A DNA stretch of 64,000 nt. It comes from Maricaulis maris_C. Its GTDB lineage: Bacteria; Pseudomonadota; Alphaproteobacteria; Caulobacterales; Maricaulaceae. The notes below the pieces were generated by a model that saw nothing but the letters and a program-made list of their open reading frames with translations, searched no databases and was not told where the DNA came from. Positions 49,613 to 57,904 of the stretch are shown here, piece by piece; the stretch's first letter is position 1, and each line of letters starts with the position of its first letter. Location: the NCBI RefSeq assembly GCF_049116555.1, contig NZ_JAGDYT010000001.1:868001-932000 (forward strand), read 5' to 3'. Both the position numbers and the translations under genes were made by a program.

Positions 49613-50479
49613 ATGTCGAACACGTCGGTCATGAGTGCGCTGGCTCTGGTCTCGCTTTTCGGAGCAACGGCCGAGGCCGAAGTGGAGGGCGCGGCGATTG
49701 CGCTTCCGGAGGCGGAAATGTCCGCCATTCTCGCCGCATCGTCTGTCGGCATGGCATTCAGCCAGGACACGGCTGCCCAGGTCGATCTCTTCTTTGCCAG
49801 CGATTATGGCTATTGCGATGCGCGCAAGGTCGCGCATGTGTGGAATACCGACCCGTTCAGCGCTAAGGCAATTATTGGCGGCAAGATTGCCAACGGGCTG
49901 ACCAGTCTGGTCGATGCCGACATCGCCTCGACCGCGGGCCGCGTGTCCTGTGACTGGGGCGAGTTGGGTCTGGGTTGGGACCAGGCGCTGGCCCTGGCCA
50001 CGTATTGGGGCGGCAGTCCCGGCGAAGCCAAGGCGAAGGCCGGCGTCATCGCCAGTGATCTTGGCCACAAGGGCTTCATGCGCACGATGGCGCACGTCCT
50101 CGATCCGTCCCATCCGCAGAATCCGGCCGGTGGTGACGAGGCCTATCAGCAAATGTTCTTCAATAGCGATTACGGCTATTGCGACGCGCTGAAGGTGGCG
50201 CATGTCTGGGGCACGGATGTCGGCTCGGCCAAGACCGTGATCGGGCAGAAGATTGCAGGCGGGATCACCGATCTCGTTGATGTGGACATCGCCTCGACGG
50301 CGGCGTCCGTACAGTGCAGCTGGGTCGATACCGGGCTGGATTATACCGATGCCAGCAATCTCGCTGATTTCTGGGGCGTGTCGGTTGGCGAGGCCAAGAT
50401 CAAGGCGACCGCCTATACCTCGGAATGGGGCAATCGCGGTTTCTTCGAACGTCTGGGCAGCGTGCTGGCTCGGGGGTAG
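49613..50479 (+). CDS. Secreted protein with tandemly duplicated unknown domain
   Basis: 288 residues from ATG at 49613; a longer frame from a TTG at 49592 exists. It starts MSNTSVMSALALVSLFGATA, a probable signal peptide. Two repeats of about 100 residues follow, with DLFFASDYGYCDARKVAHVW in the first and QMFFNSDYGYCDALKVAHVW in the second, then DIASTAGRVSCDWGELGLGW against DIASTAASVQCSWVDTGLDY, each with two cysteines that may form a disulfide. No known domain comes to mind. It is divergent from the amidoligase gene with 156 bases between. Confidence 0.78.
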   Translation: MSNTSVMSALALVSLFGATAEAEVEGAAIALPEAEMSAILAASSVGMAFSQDTAAQVDLFFASDYGYCDARKVAHVWNTDPFSAKAIIGGKIANGLTSLVDADIASTAGRVSCDWGELGLGWDQALALATYWGGSPGEAKAKAGVIASDLGHKGFMRTMAHVLDPSHPQNPAGGDEAYQQMFFNSDYGYCDALKVAHVWGTDVGSAKTVIGQKIAGGITDLVDVDIASTAASVQCSWVDTGLDYTDASNLADFWGVSVGEAKIKATAYTSEWGNRGFFERLGSVLARG

Positions 50480-50859
50480 GAGAGTCCCGACGAGGCCCTC
50501 CGGTCCAATTCTGGCGCCTGGCGCGGGACGGGGCATTGATCTCGTGTCAGCCACCTCCCGGACGGCTGATTCCCAGCGATAGAACAATGGCTTGGCGGGC
50601 GTCTTTACGCCCTGCCCAGCCGAAAAACCGGGCGCAGGCGCGCGGCCGATGTGATCGTCGCTTCGGCCCGTTGCTGCACACCCATCGCGATCGCCGCCCT
50701 CCTGCCATTGACTTCCCTGTCCACACAGGTAAAACCCGCGCTTCCCTCGCCGGGGCCTGACCCCGGATCGTTCAACACCAACGGGACGATGCGAGAACCG
50801 CCGTTTAGATCGCACGCCTTTGAGGGAAGGCGCGCCGGGCCGCATCGAATAGAGAGAAC
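50480..50859. other. Gene-free 380-base leader region of rpsD
   Basis: No convincing protein frame is seen. Two short stems, CCTGT-CCAC-ACAGG (50716-50729) and CCGGGG-CCTGA-CCCCGG (50750-50766), lie about 95-145 bases before the rpsD start and may be part of its leader. The rest looks like unstructured upstream sequence. Confidence 0.5.
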
Positions 50860-51477
50860 ATGTCGAAGCGTCATTCGCAGAAATACAAAATTGACCGCCG
50901 CATGGGTGAAAACCTGTGGGGCCGTCCGAAGTCTCCGGTCAACTCGCGTTCCTATGGCCCGGGTCAGCACGGTCAGCGCCGCAAGAGCAAGATGTCCGAT
51001 TTCGGTCTCCAGCTCATGGCGAAGCAGAAGCTGAAGGGTTATTACGGCAACATCACCGAGAAGCAGTTCCGTCGTACCTATGACGAAGCTTCCCGCCGTA
51101 AGGGTAACACCGCCGAACTGCTGATCGGTCTGCTGGAAAGCCGCCTGGACGCTATCGTCTACCGCTGCAAGTTCGTGCCGACGGTCTTCGCATCGCGCCA
51201 GTTCGTCAATCACGGCCACGTCAAGGTCAATGGCATCAAGGTCAACATCCCGTCCTACCGCTGCAAGCCGGGTGACGTGATCGAAGTCCGCGAGCGCTCG
51301 CGCTCGATGGCCCTGGTCCTGGAAGCCCTGGAAAGCCCGGAGCGCGATGTTCCGGACTATGTCGATCTCGATCCCAAGGCGATGAAGGCCACCTTCGTGC
51401 GCATGCCGGACTTCTCTGAAGTGCCGTACGCCGTGCAGATGGAACCGAACCTGGTCATCGAATTCTACTCCTCGTAA
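50860..51477 (+). CDS. rpsD: 30S ribosomal protein S4
   Basis: 205 residues, the standard length. It starts MSKRHSQKYKIDRRMGENLW and has YGPGQHGQRRKSKMSDFGLQ and the S4 RNA-binding motif LESRLDAIVYRCKFVPTVFA, followed by QFVNHGHVKVNGIKVNIPSY. Like other alphaproteobacterial rpsD genes it stands apart from the main ribosomal clusters, with its own terminator. Its upstream leader may fold (see 50716-50766). Confidence 0.98.
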   Translation: MSKRHSQKYKIDRRMGENLWGRPKSPVNSRSYGPGQHGQRRKSKMSDFGLQLMAKQKLKGYYGNITEKQFRRTYDEASRRKGNTAELLIGLLESRLDAIVYRCKFVPTVFASRQFVNHGHVKVNGIKVNIPSYRCKPGDVIEVRERSRSMALVLEALESPERDVPDYVDLDPKAMKATFVRMPDFSEVPYAVQMEPNLVIEFYSS

Positions 51478-51502
51478 GAGGACGACATTCGATCGTGTAA
51501 AG

Positions 51503-51534
51503 AGGCCGCTCCGGATATCCGGGGCGGCCTTTTT
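51503..51534 (+). terminator. Terminator of rpsD
   Basis: AGGCCGC (51503-51509) pairs with GCGGCCT (51524-51530) around an inner CCGGATATCCGG palindrome, and five T residues follow. It lies 26 bases past the rpsD stop. Confidence 0.9.
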
Positions 51535-51728
51535 CATGGCCCGGCGGGAGCACCGCCGCGCAGTCGTGCAGGCCTGCCTCGCGCTGCAGCATGTCGGTTC
51601 GGAAATTCGCGTCTCACGAGTCCATGGTTGATCCGGCCCTGATCCCTGATTGGATGAGACTGCCTGGACGCCTGCAGGGGCAAATATGCGGGTTTCGGGT
51701 GTGTATTGGGGATGTCTTGGGGGCAAGT

Positions 51729-52256
51729 ATGGCAGGGCGTTGGTGCGGCGTATTGGCTGGTTTGGGACTGGCTGTTTCTGTGACGGCATGTGCAACGAGC
51801 GGGGATCCGCAGGTCGAGGCGCAAAATCGCCTCCTGCCGAGCCTGCCACCCATGCCGGCAATGCCGGCCCTGCCGACGATCAATATCTCCGACATGCGTA
51901 TTCCGGGTACCAACCGGCAGGCTCCGGCTCCGGACCCCTCGCTCGAGAACATCATCTATTGGCGCGTCATCGAGGATGACATCCTCATCGTCCATGCCGA
52001 CACGAATGGCTGTACGTCACGCGCTGATTTTCGCGTCGATGTTCAGCAATATCATGATGACATCTACACGGTTCGCCTGACCCGCGAGGCTGCGGATCTG
52101 TGTGAAACCGAGGCGCCCTGGGGCACCCAGCTGGGCTTCGGTTTCGAGGAACTCGGTGTGCCGATCGGTGGCCAGGTGATCGTGCTCAATCCGGTTGATA
52201 CCGAGCGTCCCTGGGACTGGAACGAGGCCCGCACCTATCTGGCCAGCCGCCGCTAG
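51729..52256 (+). CDS. Lipoprotein of unknown function (175 aa)
   Basis: 175 residues from ATG at 51729, chosen because it gives a signal peptide ending in a lipobox (MAGRWCGVLAGLGLAVSVTA followed by Cys). A proline/methionine-rich stretch (LPSLPPMPAMPALPT) follows. The C-terminal part is mixed strands with two cysteines (ADTNGCTSRADFRVDVQQYH; AADLCETEAPWGTQLGFGFE) that may pair. The domain resembles none I know. Its end is 9 bases from the convergent glycoside hydrolase stop. Confidence 0.72.
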   Translation: MAGRWCGVLAGLGLAVSVTACATSGDPQVEAQNRLLPSLPPMPAMPALPTINISDMRIPGTNRQAPAPDPSLENIIYWRVIEDDILIVHADTNGCTSRADFRVDVQQYHDDIYTVRLTREAADLCETEAPWGTQLGFGFEELGVPIGGQVIVLNPVDTERPWDWNEARTYLASRR

Positions 52257-52265
52257 GCCGCGCGT

Positions 52266-54035
52266 TCAGACCACCGCATCCCAGCTGCGCGACAGGCGTG
52301 AGGCGGCGTTGATGATGCCGACCATGGAGTAGGTCTGCGGGAAATTGCCCCACAGCTCACCGCTCGCCGTGTCGATGTCTTCCGACAATATCCCCAGCTC
52401 TGTGCGATGGGCGAGAACGTCTTCGAACATGGCCCGCGCGTCTTCGAGCCGGCCGATCCGGGCCAATGCGTCGATATGCCAGAAGGTGCAGGCGGTGAAG
52501 GCTGTCTTCGGTTTGCCGAAATCATCGGCAACCCGGTAGCGATAGACATGATAGCCGTCGCGCAATTCCTCATCGACCCGCTCGACCGTGGCGATGAAGC
52601 GCGGATCCTCCGGAGCGATAAAGCCGATCTCGGCCATCAGGAGAACAGACGCGTCCAGCGCCTCGCCACCGAAAGCGCCGGTGAAGGCCTGCCGCTTTTC
52701 GCTCCAGGCTTCGCGCAGCACGGTCTCGCGGATTTCCTCTGCCCGCACGGCCCAATACGCCTGACGGTCGGCCAGATCCAGCTCATTGGCGATCCGGGCG
52801 AGGCGGTCGCAGGCCGCCCAGCACATGATGGCGGAGGAGGTGTGGACATCGGCCCGGCCGCGATACTCCCAAATCCCGGCGTCGGGCGTGTTGTAGACCG
52901 CATAGGCGCGTTCTCCGACAACCTCGAAATGCTCGAACTCCAGCTGGCCCGCCTTGGACTGGAGACGATCATCGAAGAAGGCCTGTGACGCGCCCAGAAT
53001 GACGTGGCCGTAGACATCGTGCTGAATGTGTTCGGCGGCCTGGTTGCCGAAGCGAACGGGGCCCATGCCGCGATAGCCGGGCAGGGCGTCGGCGATGGTC
53101 TCTGTCAGATCGGTTTCCAGCGCGATCCCGAACACCGGCTGGATATGTCCGCCCTTGGTCAGCGCCACCGTGTTGCGCAGATAGGCCATATAGCCTTCCA
53201 GCGTGCCGACTGCCGAAAGCCGGTTGAGGGCGGTCACGGTGAAATAGGCATCGCGCAGCCAGCAATAGCGATAATCCCAGTTTCGCTCGCTATCGGCATG
53301 TTCCGGAATCGAGGTCGTCAGCGCAGCGACAATGCCGCCCGTCTCCTCATAGACGCAGAGCTTCAGCGTGATGGCAGCCCGGATGACTGCCTCCTGCCAT
53401 TCCGGCGGGGTGGCGAGGCGCCGCGACCAGTCCTGCCAATGGGAACACGTGCGCTCGAACCAGTCCTTGGCCATCGCTCCGACCGAGTCCGACAGGCTTT
53501 CATCGGGTCCCAGGAGGAAGGCGATTTCGTGATCGAGCACAAATTCGCGCTGGTCCATGATGTAGGAGAGCGGCGCGTCTGTCGTGATGCGGAAGCCGGC
53601 ACGATCATCGAGAAAGCTGACATGGCTGACCCCGCGCCTGGCCGTCATGGCCCCGGCGCCGTGCCGACAAGCCGCGCTCAGCGTGATGGCGATCCGCGGC
53701 ATGCCACGCAGCGGCGTGATCCGCCGCACGGTCGAGGCCGGTCTGAACATGCGCCCCTTGTCCATGAAGCGCGGGGCAAAATCACTGATCAGGATGGCCG
53801 AGCCGTCCGCCGCTTCCAGCTCGGTCTCGATCACGGCGGTATTGCGAACATAGCGCTGTCGCGCCGTGACCTGGCCCGCGAGGGCTACGGCGAAGGCGCC
53901 GTCGCCGCCGACCAGGCGGTTGAAGACCGGTTCGCCATCCAGGCGTGGCAGGCAAAGCCAGCTCAGCGTGCCGTCCTGGTCGACCAGTCCGGCGATTGTG
54001 CCATTGCCGATAATGCCGAGTTGCAGTGATGTCAT
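52266..54035 (-). CDS. Glycoside hydrolase family 15 protein (glucoamylase/trehalase type)
   Basis: 589 residues. The N-terminal super-sandwich begins LQLGIIGNGTIAGLVDQDGT and the catalytic (alpha/alpha)6 barrel shows NWDYRYCWLRDAYFTVTALN (the arginine and aspartate clamp of GH15), WEYRGRADVHTSSAIMCWAA, and GELWGNFPQTYSMVGIINAA at the end. The start overlaps the otsB stop by four bases. In mycobacteria and some alphaproteobacteria GH15 proteins next to otsAB hydrolyse trehalose, so this one may degrade the product of the operon, or it may cut maltooligosaccharides. The choice is not settled by sequence. Confidence 0.88.
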   Translation of the reverse strand: MTSLQLGIIGNGTIAGLVDQDGTLSWLCLPRLDGEPVFNRLVGGDGAFAVALAGQVTARQRYVRNTAVIETELEAADGSAILISDFAPRFMDKGRMFRPASTVRRITPLRGMPRIAITLSAACRHGAGAMTARRGVSHVSFLDDRAGFRITTDAPLSYIMDQREFVLDHEIAFLLGPDESLSDSVGAMAKDWFERTCSHWQDWSRRLATPPEWQEAVIRAAITLKLCVYEETGGIVAALTTSIPEHADSERNWDYRYCWLRDAYFTVTALNRLSAVGTLEGYMAYLRNTVALTKGGHIQPVFGIALETDLTETIADALPGYRGMGPVRFGNQAAEHIQHDVYGHVILGASQAFFDDRLQSKAGQLEFEHFEVVGERAYAVYNTPDAGIWEYRGRADVHTSSAIMCWAACDRLARIANELDLADRQAYWAVRAEEIRETVLREAWSEKRQAFTGAFGGEALDASVLLMAEIGFIAPEDPRFIATVERVDEELRDGYHVYRYRVADDFGKPKTAFTACTFWHIDALARIGRLEDARAMFEDVLAHRTELGILSEDIDTASGELWGNFPQTYSMVGIINAASRLSRSWDAVV

Positions 54036-54796
54036 GGGAATTGGGCCTCCAGCCAGGTCCAGACTTGGGCAGGATTGTCGAGGCGCGCCGTGGCGAGGCT
54101 GTCGCCGGCGCCAATCTTGATCGCGCGACCGCCAAGATCGATGGCCGCCTTCATGCCATCCTCGTCCGTGGCGTCATCGCCGATCATCACCGGGCGTCGC
54201 CCCGCAAAGGCCGGCATGGACATCAACCGCTCGACAGCGCGCGCCTTGCTCGCTCCGGCGGGTTTGAGCTCATAGACACATTTGCCGGCTTGCAGGACAT
54301 AGGCGGGATGGTCGGCCACCATTGCGGCAAGTATCTCGCCGAGGGCAGGTCCGGCGGCGCGATTGGCGCGGTAATGGATGGCGAGGACCGGGCCCTTGGT
54401 CTCCAGTCTCGCCCCTTGTGTCTTCACTGCGAGCGCATAGGCCGCCTGATACAGGGGGTCAGGCGCCGGTGGCTGCCAGGCCGATGGATGGCGCCCGGGC
54501 GCGCAGATGTCACAGCCATGCCCACCGGCCCGCCACAGCGCGCCCGGGATACGACGATCGAGATCACGGATGTCGCGGCCGCTGACGACCGCCAGAGCGC
54601 CGCCCAGCGACCGCGAGAGTGTCTGCAGGGTCATGTCGCCGCCTGTCGGCAGCCAGACCGTGTCCGGATCATCCTGCAAGGGGGCCAACGTCCCGTCGAA
54701 ATCCAGAAACAGGGCTTCACGCGCCGGGTCGAGCGGCGGCGGCGCGGCATCGCTCATTGCCAGGGCAGCGAGGGCAGGACTGGGCGTTTCGGTCAT
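54032..54796 (-). CDS. otsB: Trehalose-6-phosphate phosphatase
   Basis: 254 residues from ATG at 54796, four-base overlap with the otsA stop. The HAD motif I is LFLDFDGTLAPLQDDPDTVW near residue 27-46, motif II VVSGRDIRDLDRRIPG, motif III around ELKPAGASKARAVERLM with its conserved lysine, and motif IV MIGDDATDEDGMKAA. The cap region includes GGHGCDICAPG. It removes phosphate from trehalose 6-phosphate. The tight coupling on both sides puts it in one operon with otsA and a GH15 enzyme. Confidence 0.94.
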   Translation of the reverse strand: MTETPSPALAALAMSDAAPPPLDPAREALFLDFDGTLAPLQDDPDTVWLPTGGDMTLQTLSRSLGGALAVVSGRDIRDLDRRIPGALWRAGGHGCDICAPGRHPSAWQPPAPDPLYQAAYALAVKTQGARLETKGPVLAIHYRANRAAGPALGEILAAMVADHPAYVLQAGKCVYELKPAGASKARAVERLMSMPAFAGRRPVMIGDDATDEDGMKAAIDLGGRAIKIGAGDSLATARLDNPAQVWTWLEAQFP

Positions 54797-56166
54797 GCGG
54801 GGATGGCGGGCTGAAGGTCCTGGAGGAAACGATTTCGCCACCAGCTGATATCTTGCTCGCAGACGATGTCGCGCAGTTTGCGCCAACGCTCCTGGCGCTC
54901 TTCCAGTGACATGGTCAGCGCTTGGTGGATGGCGTCGGCGACCTTGTTGCGGTCGTGCGGATTGACGATGAGTGCGTCCTTCATCTGCTCGGCAGCGCCG
55001 GCAAATTGCGACAGGACAAGCACGCCGGGATCCTCGTCGTCCTGGGCCATGATGAATTCCTTGGCGACCAGGTTCATGCCGTCACGCAGCGGCGTCACCA
55101 GTCCGACCCGGGCAATGCGGAAAAGGCCGGCCAATTCCTCGCGCGTGTAGGACCGGGCCAGATACCGCAATGGTATCCAGTCGAGATCACCATGATCGCC
55201 ATTGATCCGTCCGGCGAGCTGGTCGAGCTCGAGGCGCAATTCCTGATACTCCTCGACCTTGGAGCGCGAGGGCGGTGCTATCTGGGTCACCGAGACCTTG
55301 CCGTGCAGTTCCGGATGATCGTCGAATAGCTGTCCGACCGCCTCGAAGCGCTGGGGCAGCCCCTTCGAATAATCCATCCGGTCAACGCCGATGACGAATT
55401 CACGCCCGCCGAGAAAGCGGCTGATCCGCTCCGCGGCCCGGTCGGCTTCCGGGGAATGAGCCGCCTTGATAAAGCCCTCCGGATCGATCCCGATCGGATA
55501 GGCGGCGATCCGTGTGGTTGTTCCAAAGACCGCGATGCGGCCGTCAGCGAGGACCTCGCCGCCGCAATCATCGACCAGATAGCGCACGAAATTCGAGCGG
55601 TCGCCCTCGGACTGGAAGCCGATCACGCTGTAGGCGCACAGGGCGCGTGCGATCCAGTGGTGCTCGGGAATGGCGCGAAACATTTCCGGAGGCGGGAAGG
55701 GGATGTGCAGGAAGAAACCGGTCGGACCTTCCCAGCCTGCATGACGCAGGGCGTCACCCATCAGCAGGAAGTGATAATCATGCACCCAGACCGTATCGGT
55801 CGCGGTCAGGCGATCAGCGACGAGATTGGCGATGCGCTGATTGACGGCGGAATAGACGCTGAAGGCTTCGCTGTCGAAACTGGCCAGGTCGAGTCGGTAG
55901 TGGAAGACCGGCCAGATCACCCTGTTGGCATAGTTGAGATAATAGGCCTCATGTTCATCATGGGTGAGGTCGGTGAGGACAAACTCGACGCCCTCATCGC
56001 GAAACACGCTGGTGCCGCGCGGAAGCTCGTCGACCAGCTCTCCGCTCCAGCCAAACCAGCTTCCCCCGGTCTCCTTGAGGGACTCCCAGACGGCAACCGC
56101 CAGCCCGCCGGCGCGTGCCTTCGGGTCGGCGGCGGTGCGGTTCGATATCGCGATCAGACGGCCCAT
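54793..56166 (-). CDS. otsA: Trehalose-6-phosphate synthase
   Basis: 457 residues from the third of three possible starts (GTG 56172, ATG 56169, ATG 56166); AAGGAG is spaced best for the last. The GT20 fold shows LIAISNRTAADPKARAGGLA, WPVFHYRLD, VWVHDYHFLLMGDALR, GFFLHIPFPPPEMFR, FVIGVDRMDYSKGLPQRFEA and the acceptor-side VTPLRDGMNLVAKEFI with LSQFAGAAEQM. It transfers glucose from UDP- or ADP-glucose to glucose 6-phosphate. Trehalose is a stress and osmoprotectant. Confidence 0.96.
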   Translation of the reverse strand: MGRLIAISNRTAADPKARAGGLAVAVWESLKETGGSWFGWSGELVDELPRGTSVFRDEGVEFVLTDLTHDEHEAYYLNYANRVIWPVFHYRLDLASFDSEAFSVYSAVNQRIANLVADRLTATDTVWVHDYHFLLMGDALRHAGWEGPTGFFLHIPFPPPEMFRAIPEHHWIARALCAYSVIGFQSEGDRSNFVRYLVDDCGGEVLADGRIAVFGTTTRIAAYPIGIDPEGFIKAAHSPEADRAAERISRFLGGREFVIGVDRMDYSKGLPQRFEAVGQLFDDHPELHGKVSVTQIAPPSRSKVEEYQELRLELDQLAGRINGDHGDLDWIPLRYLARSYTREELAGLFRIARVGLVTPLRDGMNLVAKEFIMAQDDEDPGVLVLSQFAGAAEQMKDALIVNPHDRNKVADAIHQALTMSLEERQERWRKLRDIVCEQDISWWRNRFLQDLQPAIPA

Positions 56167-56317
56167 CATCACTCCTTGCTCGTGGATGGGTGTTCCACGG
56201 AGCTCGGGGGGCGGGCAAGGCGATGGCCCGCATCAGGGCGAGCGGGACTGGAATTGCCAGTTTGTCGAGCCGGATTGCCTCAAATCGGTCAATGCACCGG
56301 CAGGAGGAGTGCCGGAA

Positions 56318-56650
56318 TCAGGCGGTGCCGCCGACGCCTTTTTCCTTGAAATAGGCCTGCAGCTCGCCGGTCTCGAACATCTCCTTGATGATGTCACATC
56401 CACCGACAAACTCGCCCTTCACATAGAGTTGGGGAATGGTCGGCCAGTTCGAGAAGTCCTTGATGCCTTGGCGGACACCGTCATCCTCGAGCACGTTGAC
56501 GCTTTCGAAATCAACCTGGAGATGGTCGAGAACGCGTGCGACGACAGAGGAGAAGCCACACTGCGGGAAGACCGGTGTGCCCTTCATGAAAAGCACGACG
56601 TCATTGGCGTCGATGGTCGACTTGATGCTGTCCTGGGCGGTCGTGGACAT
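56318..56650 (-). CDS. grxD: Monothiol glutaredoxin, Grx4 family
   Basis: 110 residues. The active-site CGFS is at residues 31-34 in FPQCGFSSVV, followed by the glutathione-binding WPTIPQLYVKGEFVGGCDII. Monothiol glutaredoxins of this class bind an [2Fe-2S] cluster with glutathione and pass it to target proteins, and they pair with BolA. A bolA gene is 861 bases upstream on the same strand, with an aldo/keto reductase gene between. Confidence 0.95.
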   Translation of the reverse strand: MSTTAQDSIKSTIDANDVVLFMKGTPVFPQCGFSSVVARVLDHLQVDFESVNVLEDDGVRQGIKDFSNWPTIPQLYVKGEFVGGCDIIKEMFETGELQAYFKEKGVGGTA

Positions 56651-56683
56651 GGCGGAACTCCTCGGATTGATCCTCGCCGATAG

Positions 56684-57511
56684 CTAAGGCGTCGGCTCGC
56701 CCGCTTCAAGAGCGGCAACCAGTGATGCATTGGCTGCAAGGTGGGCCGGGCGTGTGGTGAGACAGACTGCGCTGTCGCAGAAAGGCTGCGCCAGCGCCCA
56801 ACGCAGCGCCTCGCTCGCCGGCGGTCCGGCCTCGGCAGGCGGATCGCGGCGCAGGCGGCGCTTTATCTGGCGCGCCAGATACCACACATCCCCGCGCGAT
56901 GCGGGCGGTCCGGAGGGGCGCCTGGCGCCAGCCATGGTCTCGATCCCGATCACGGAGAGCCCAGAGCTGCGTGCGCGCTCGAGACGCGCGATCTGGGACG
57001 GTTCGAGGCTCTGATTGACTGGCGCCATCAAGGCGTCGAACACACCGAGCGAGATCGCCCGGTCCAACTCGGCGCCGCGGCCGCAAACACCGAGATGGCG
57101 GATCATGCCGCGCTCGCGAAAGGCATCCAGCCGTCGCAGCAGCTTGTCCGTCATCTCGTCAGCGGCTGGCCCGTGAAGCAGAAGCAGGTCGACATGGTCG
57201 CGCTGCAGGCGTTTCAGCGAGTCCCGGAGCGACATTTCGACCGCGCCGGCGGAGAAATCCCGATAGCCGCCCGGATGTATGCCGGCCTTCGTCGCCACGA
57301 AGGCCGACCGGCGGGGCAGGCGTTTGAGGGCTGCCCCGAGCCGGCGCTCGGCCTCGCCCCTGCCGTAGGCGGGACCGGTATCGAAGAAGGTGACACCCTG
57401 GTCGACGGCCTGGTGGATCAGGCGCGTTGTCGCGCCGCGTCCGGCGCCCAGTCCGGCGTGCGGGCCAGTTACCCCGAAGCCCAGTCGCGAGAAGCTGTCG
57501 GTCTCGATCAT
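56684..57511 (-). CDS. Aldo/keto reductase
   Basis: 275 residues of the aldo-keto reductase superfamily. The start FSRLGFGVTGPHAGLGAGRG leads to GVTFFDTGPAYGRGEAERRL (catalytic Asp and Tyr) and FVATKAGI with the lysine, then the HVDLLLLHGPAADEM strand with the active-site histidine. The C-terminus shows the cofactor loop only weakly. It reduces aldehydes or ketones with NADPH; the substrate is unknown. Its ATG touches the bolA stop by one base, so it is translated in step with bolA. It sits between two genes that normally lie side by side. Confidence 0.88.
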   Translation of the reverse strand: MIETDSFSRLGFGVTGPHAGLGAGRGATTRLIHQAVDQGVTFFDTGPAYGRGEAERRLGAALKRLPRRSAFVATKAGIHPGGYRDFSAGAVEMSLRDSLKRLQRDHVDLLLLHGPAADEMTDKLLRRLDAFRERGMIRHLGVCGRGAELDRAISLGVFDALMAPVNQSLEPSQIARLERARSSGLSVIGIETMAGARRPSGPPASRGDVWYLARQIKRRLRRDPPAEAGPPASEALRWALAQPFCDSAVCLTTRPAHLAANASLVAALEAGEPTP

Positions 57512-57744
57512 CAGTCAGGCGTTCGCGTTTCCAGGGCGAGGGCGTGCAATTCACCGCCCATTTTCTCGCCCAGGGCGGCATAGACCATCTGGTGCTGGGC
57601 CACGCGCAGTTTGCCGCGGAAGCTCTCGGCCGTAACCACGGCCTTCCAGTGATCATTGTCACCGGCCAGATCGGTCATCTCGATCTCGGCGTCCGGGATA
57701 CCGGACTTGATCAGGGCGACGATGTCGTCGGCGGGCATGGGCAT
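57511..57744 (-). CDS. bolA: BolA-family protein
   Basis: 77 residues from ATG at 57744, after AAGGAA. The BolA fold is seen in MPADDIVALIKSGIPDAEIE, the HWKAVVTAESFRGK loop, and the class signature RVAQHQMVYAAL with the conserved histidine. BolA proteins bind the [2Fe-2S] cluster held by monothiol glutaredoxins and take part in iron homeostasis or cluster delivery. The aldo/keto reductase and grxD follow on the same strand. An 8-bp inverted repeat lies 45 bases upstream (57790-57814). Confidence 0.92.
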   Translation of the reverse strand: MPMPADDIVALIKSGIPDAEIEMTDLAGDNDHWKAVVTAESFRGKLRVAQHQMVYAALGEKMGGELHALALETRTPD

Positions 57745-57789
57745 GGCATTTCCTTGTTGCGACTTCAGGCCTGGCGGTGTCACGGCGGA

Positions 57790-57814
57790 TCACGCTCCAC
57801 GCGCGTGAGCGTGA
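57790..57814. promoter_or_regulatory. Inverted repeat in the bolA / YHS divergent promoter region
   Basis: TCACGCTC (57790-57797) and GAGCGTGA (57807-57814) are 9 bases apart around a central CACGCGCGTG palindrome. It may be an operator for either divergent gene, or a hairpin. Confidence 0.4.
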
Positions 57815-57904
57815 CCTCATGTGTCGGGCCGTGCACTATCCCGATGGTTCGTGACAGCCCATATCAGCGTCAAGCTAGTCGTGACCGCTGCAAGGGAAAA
57901 GACC

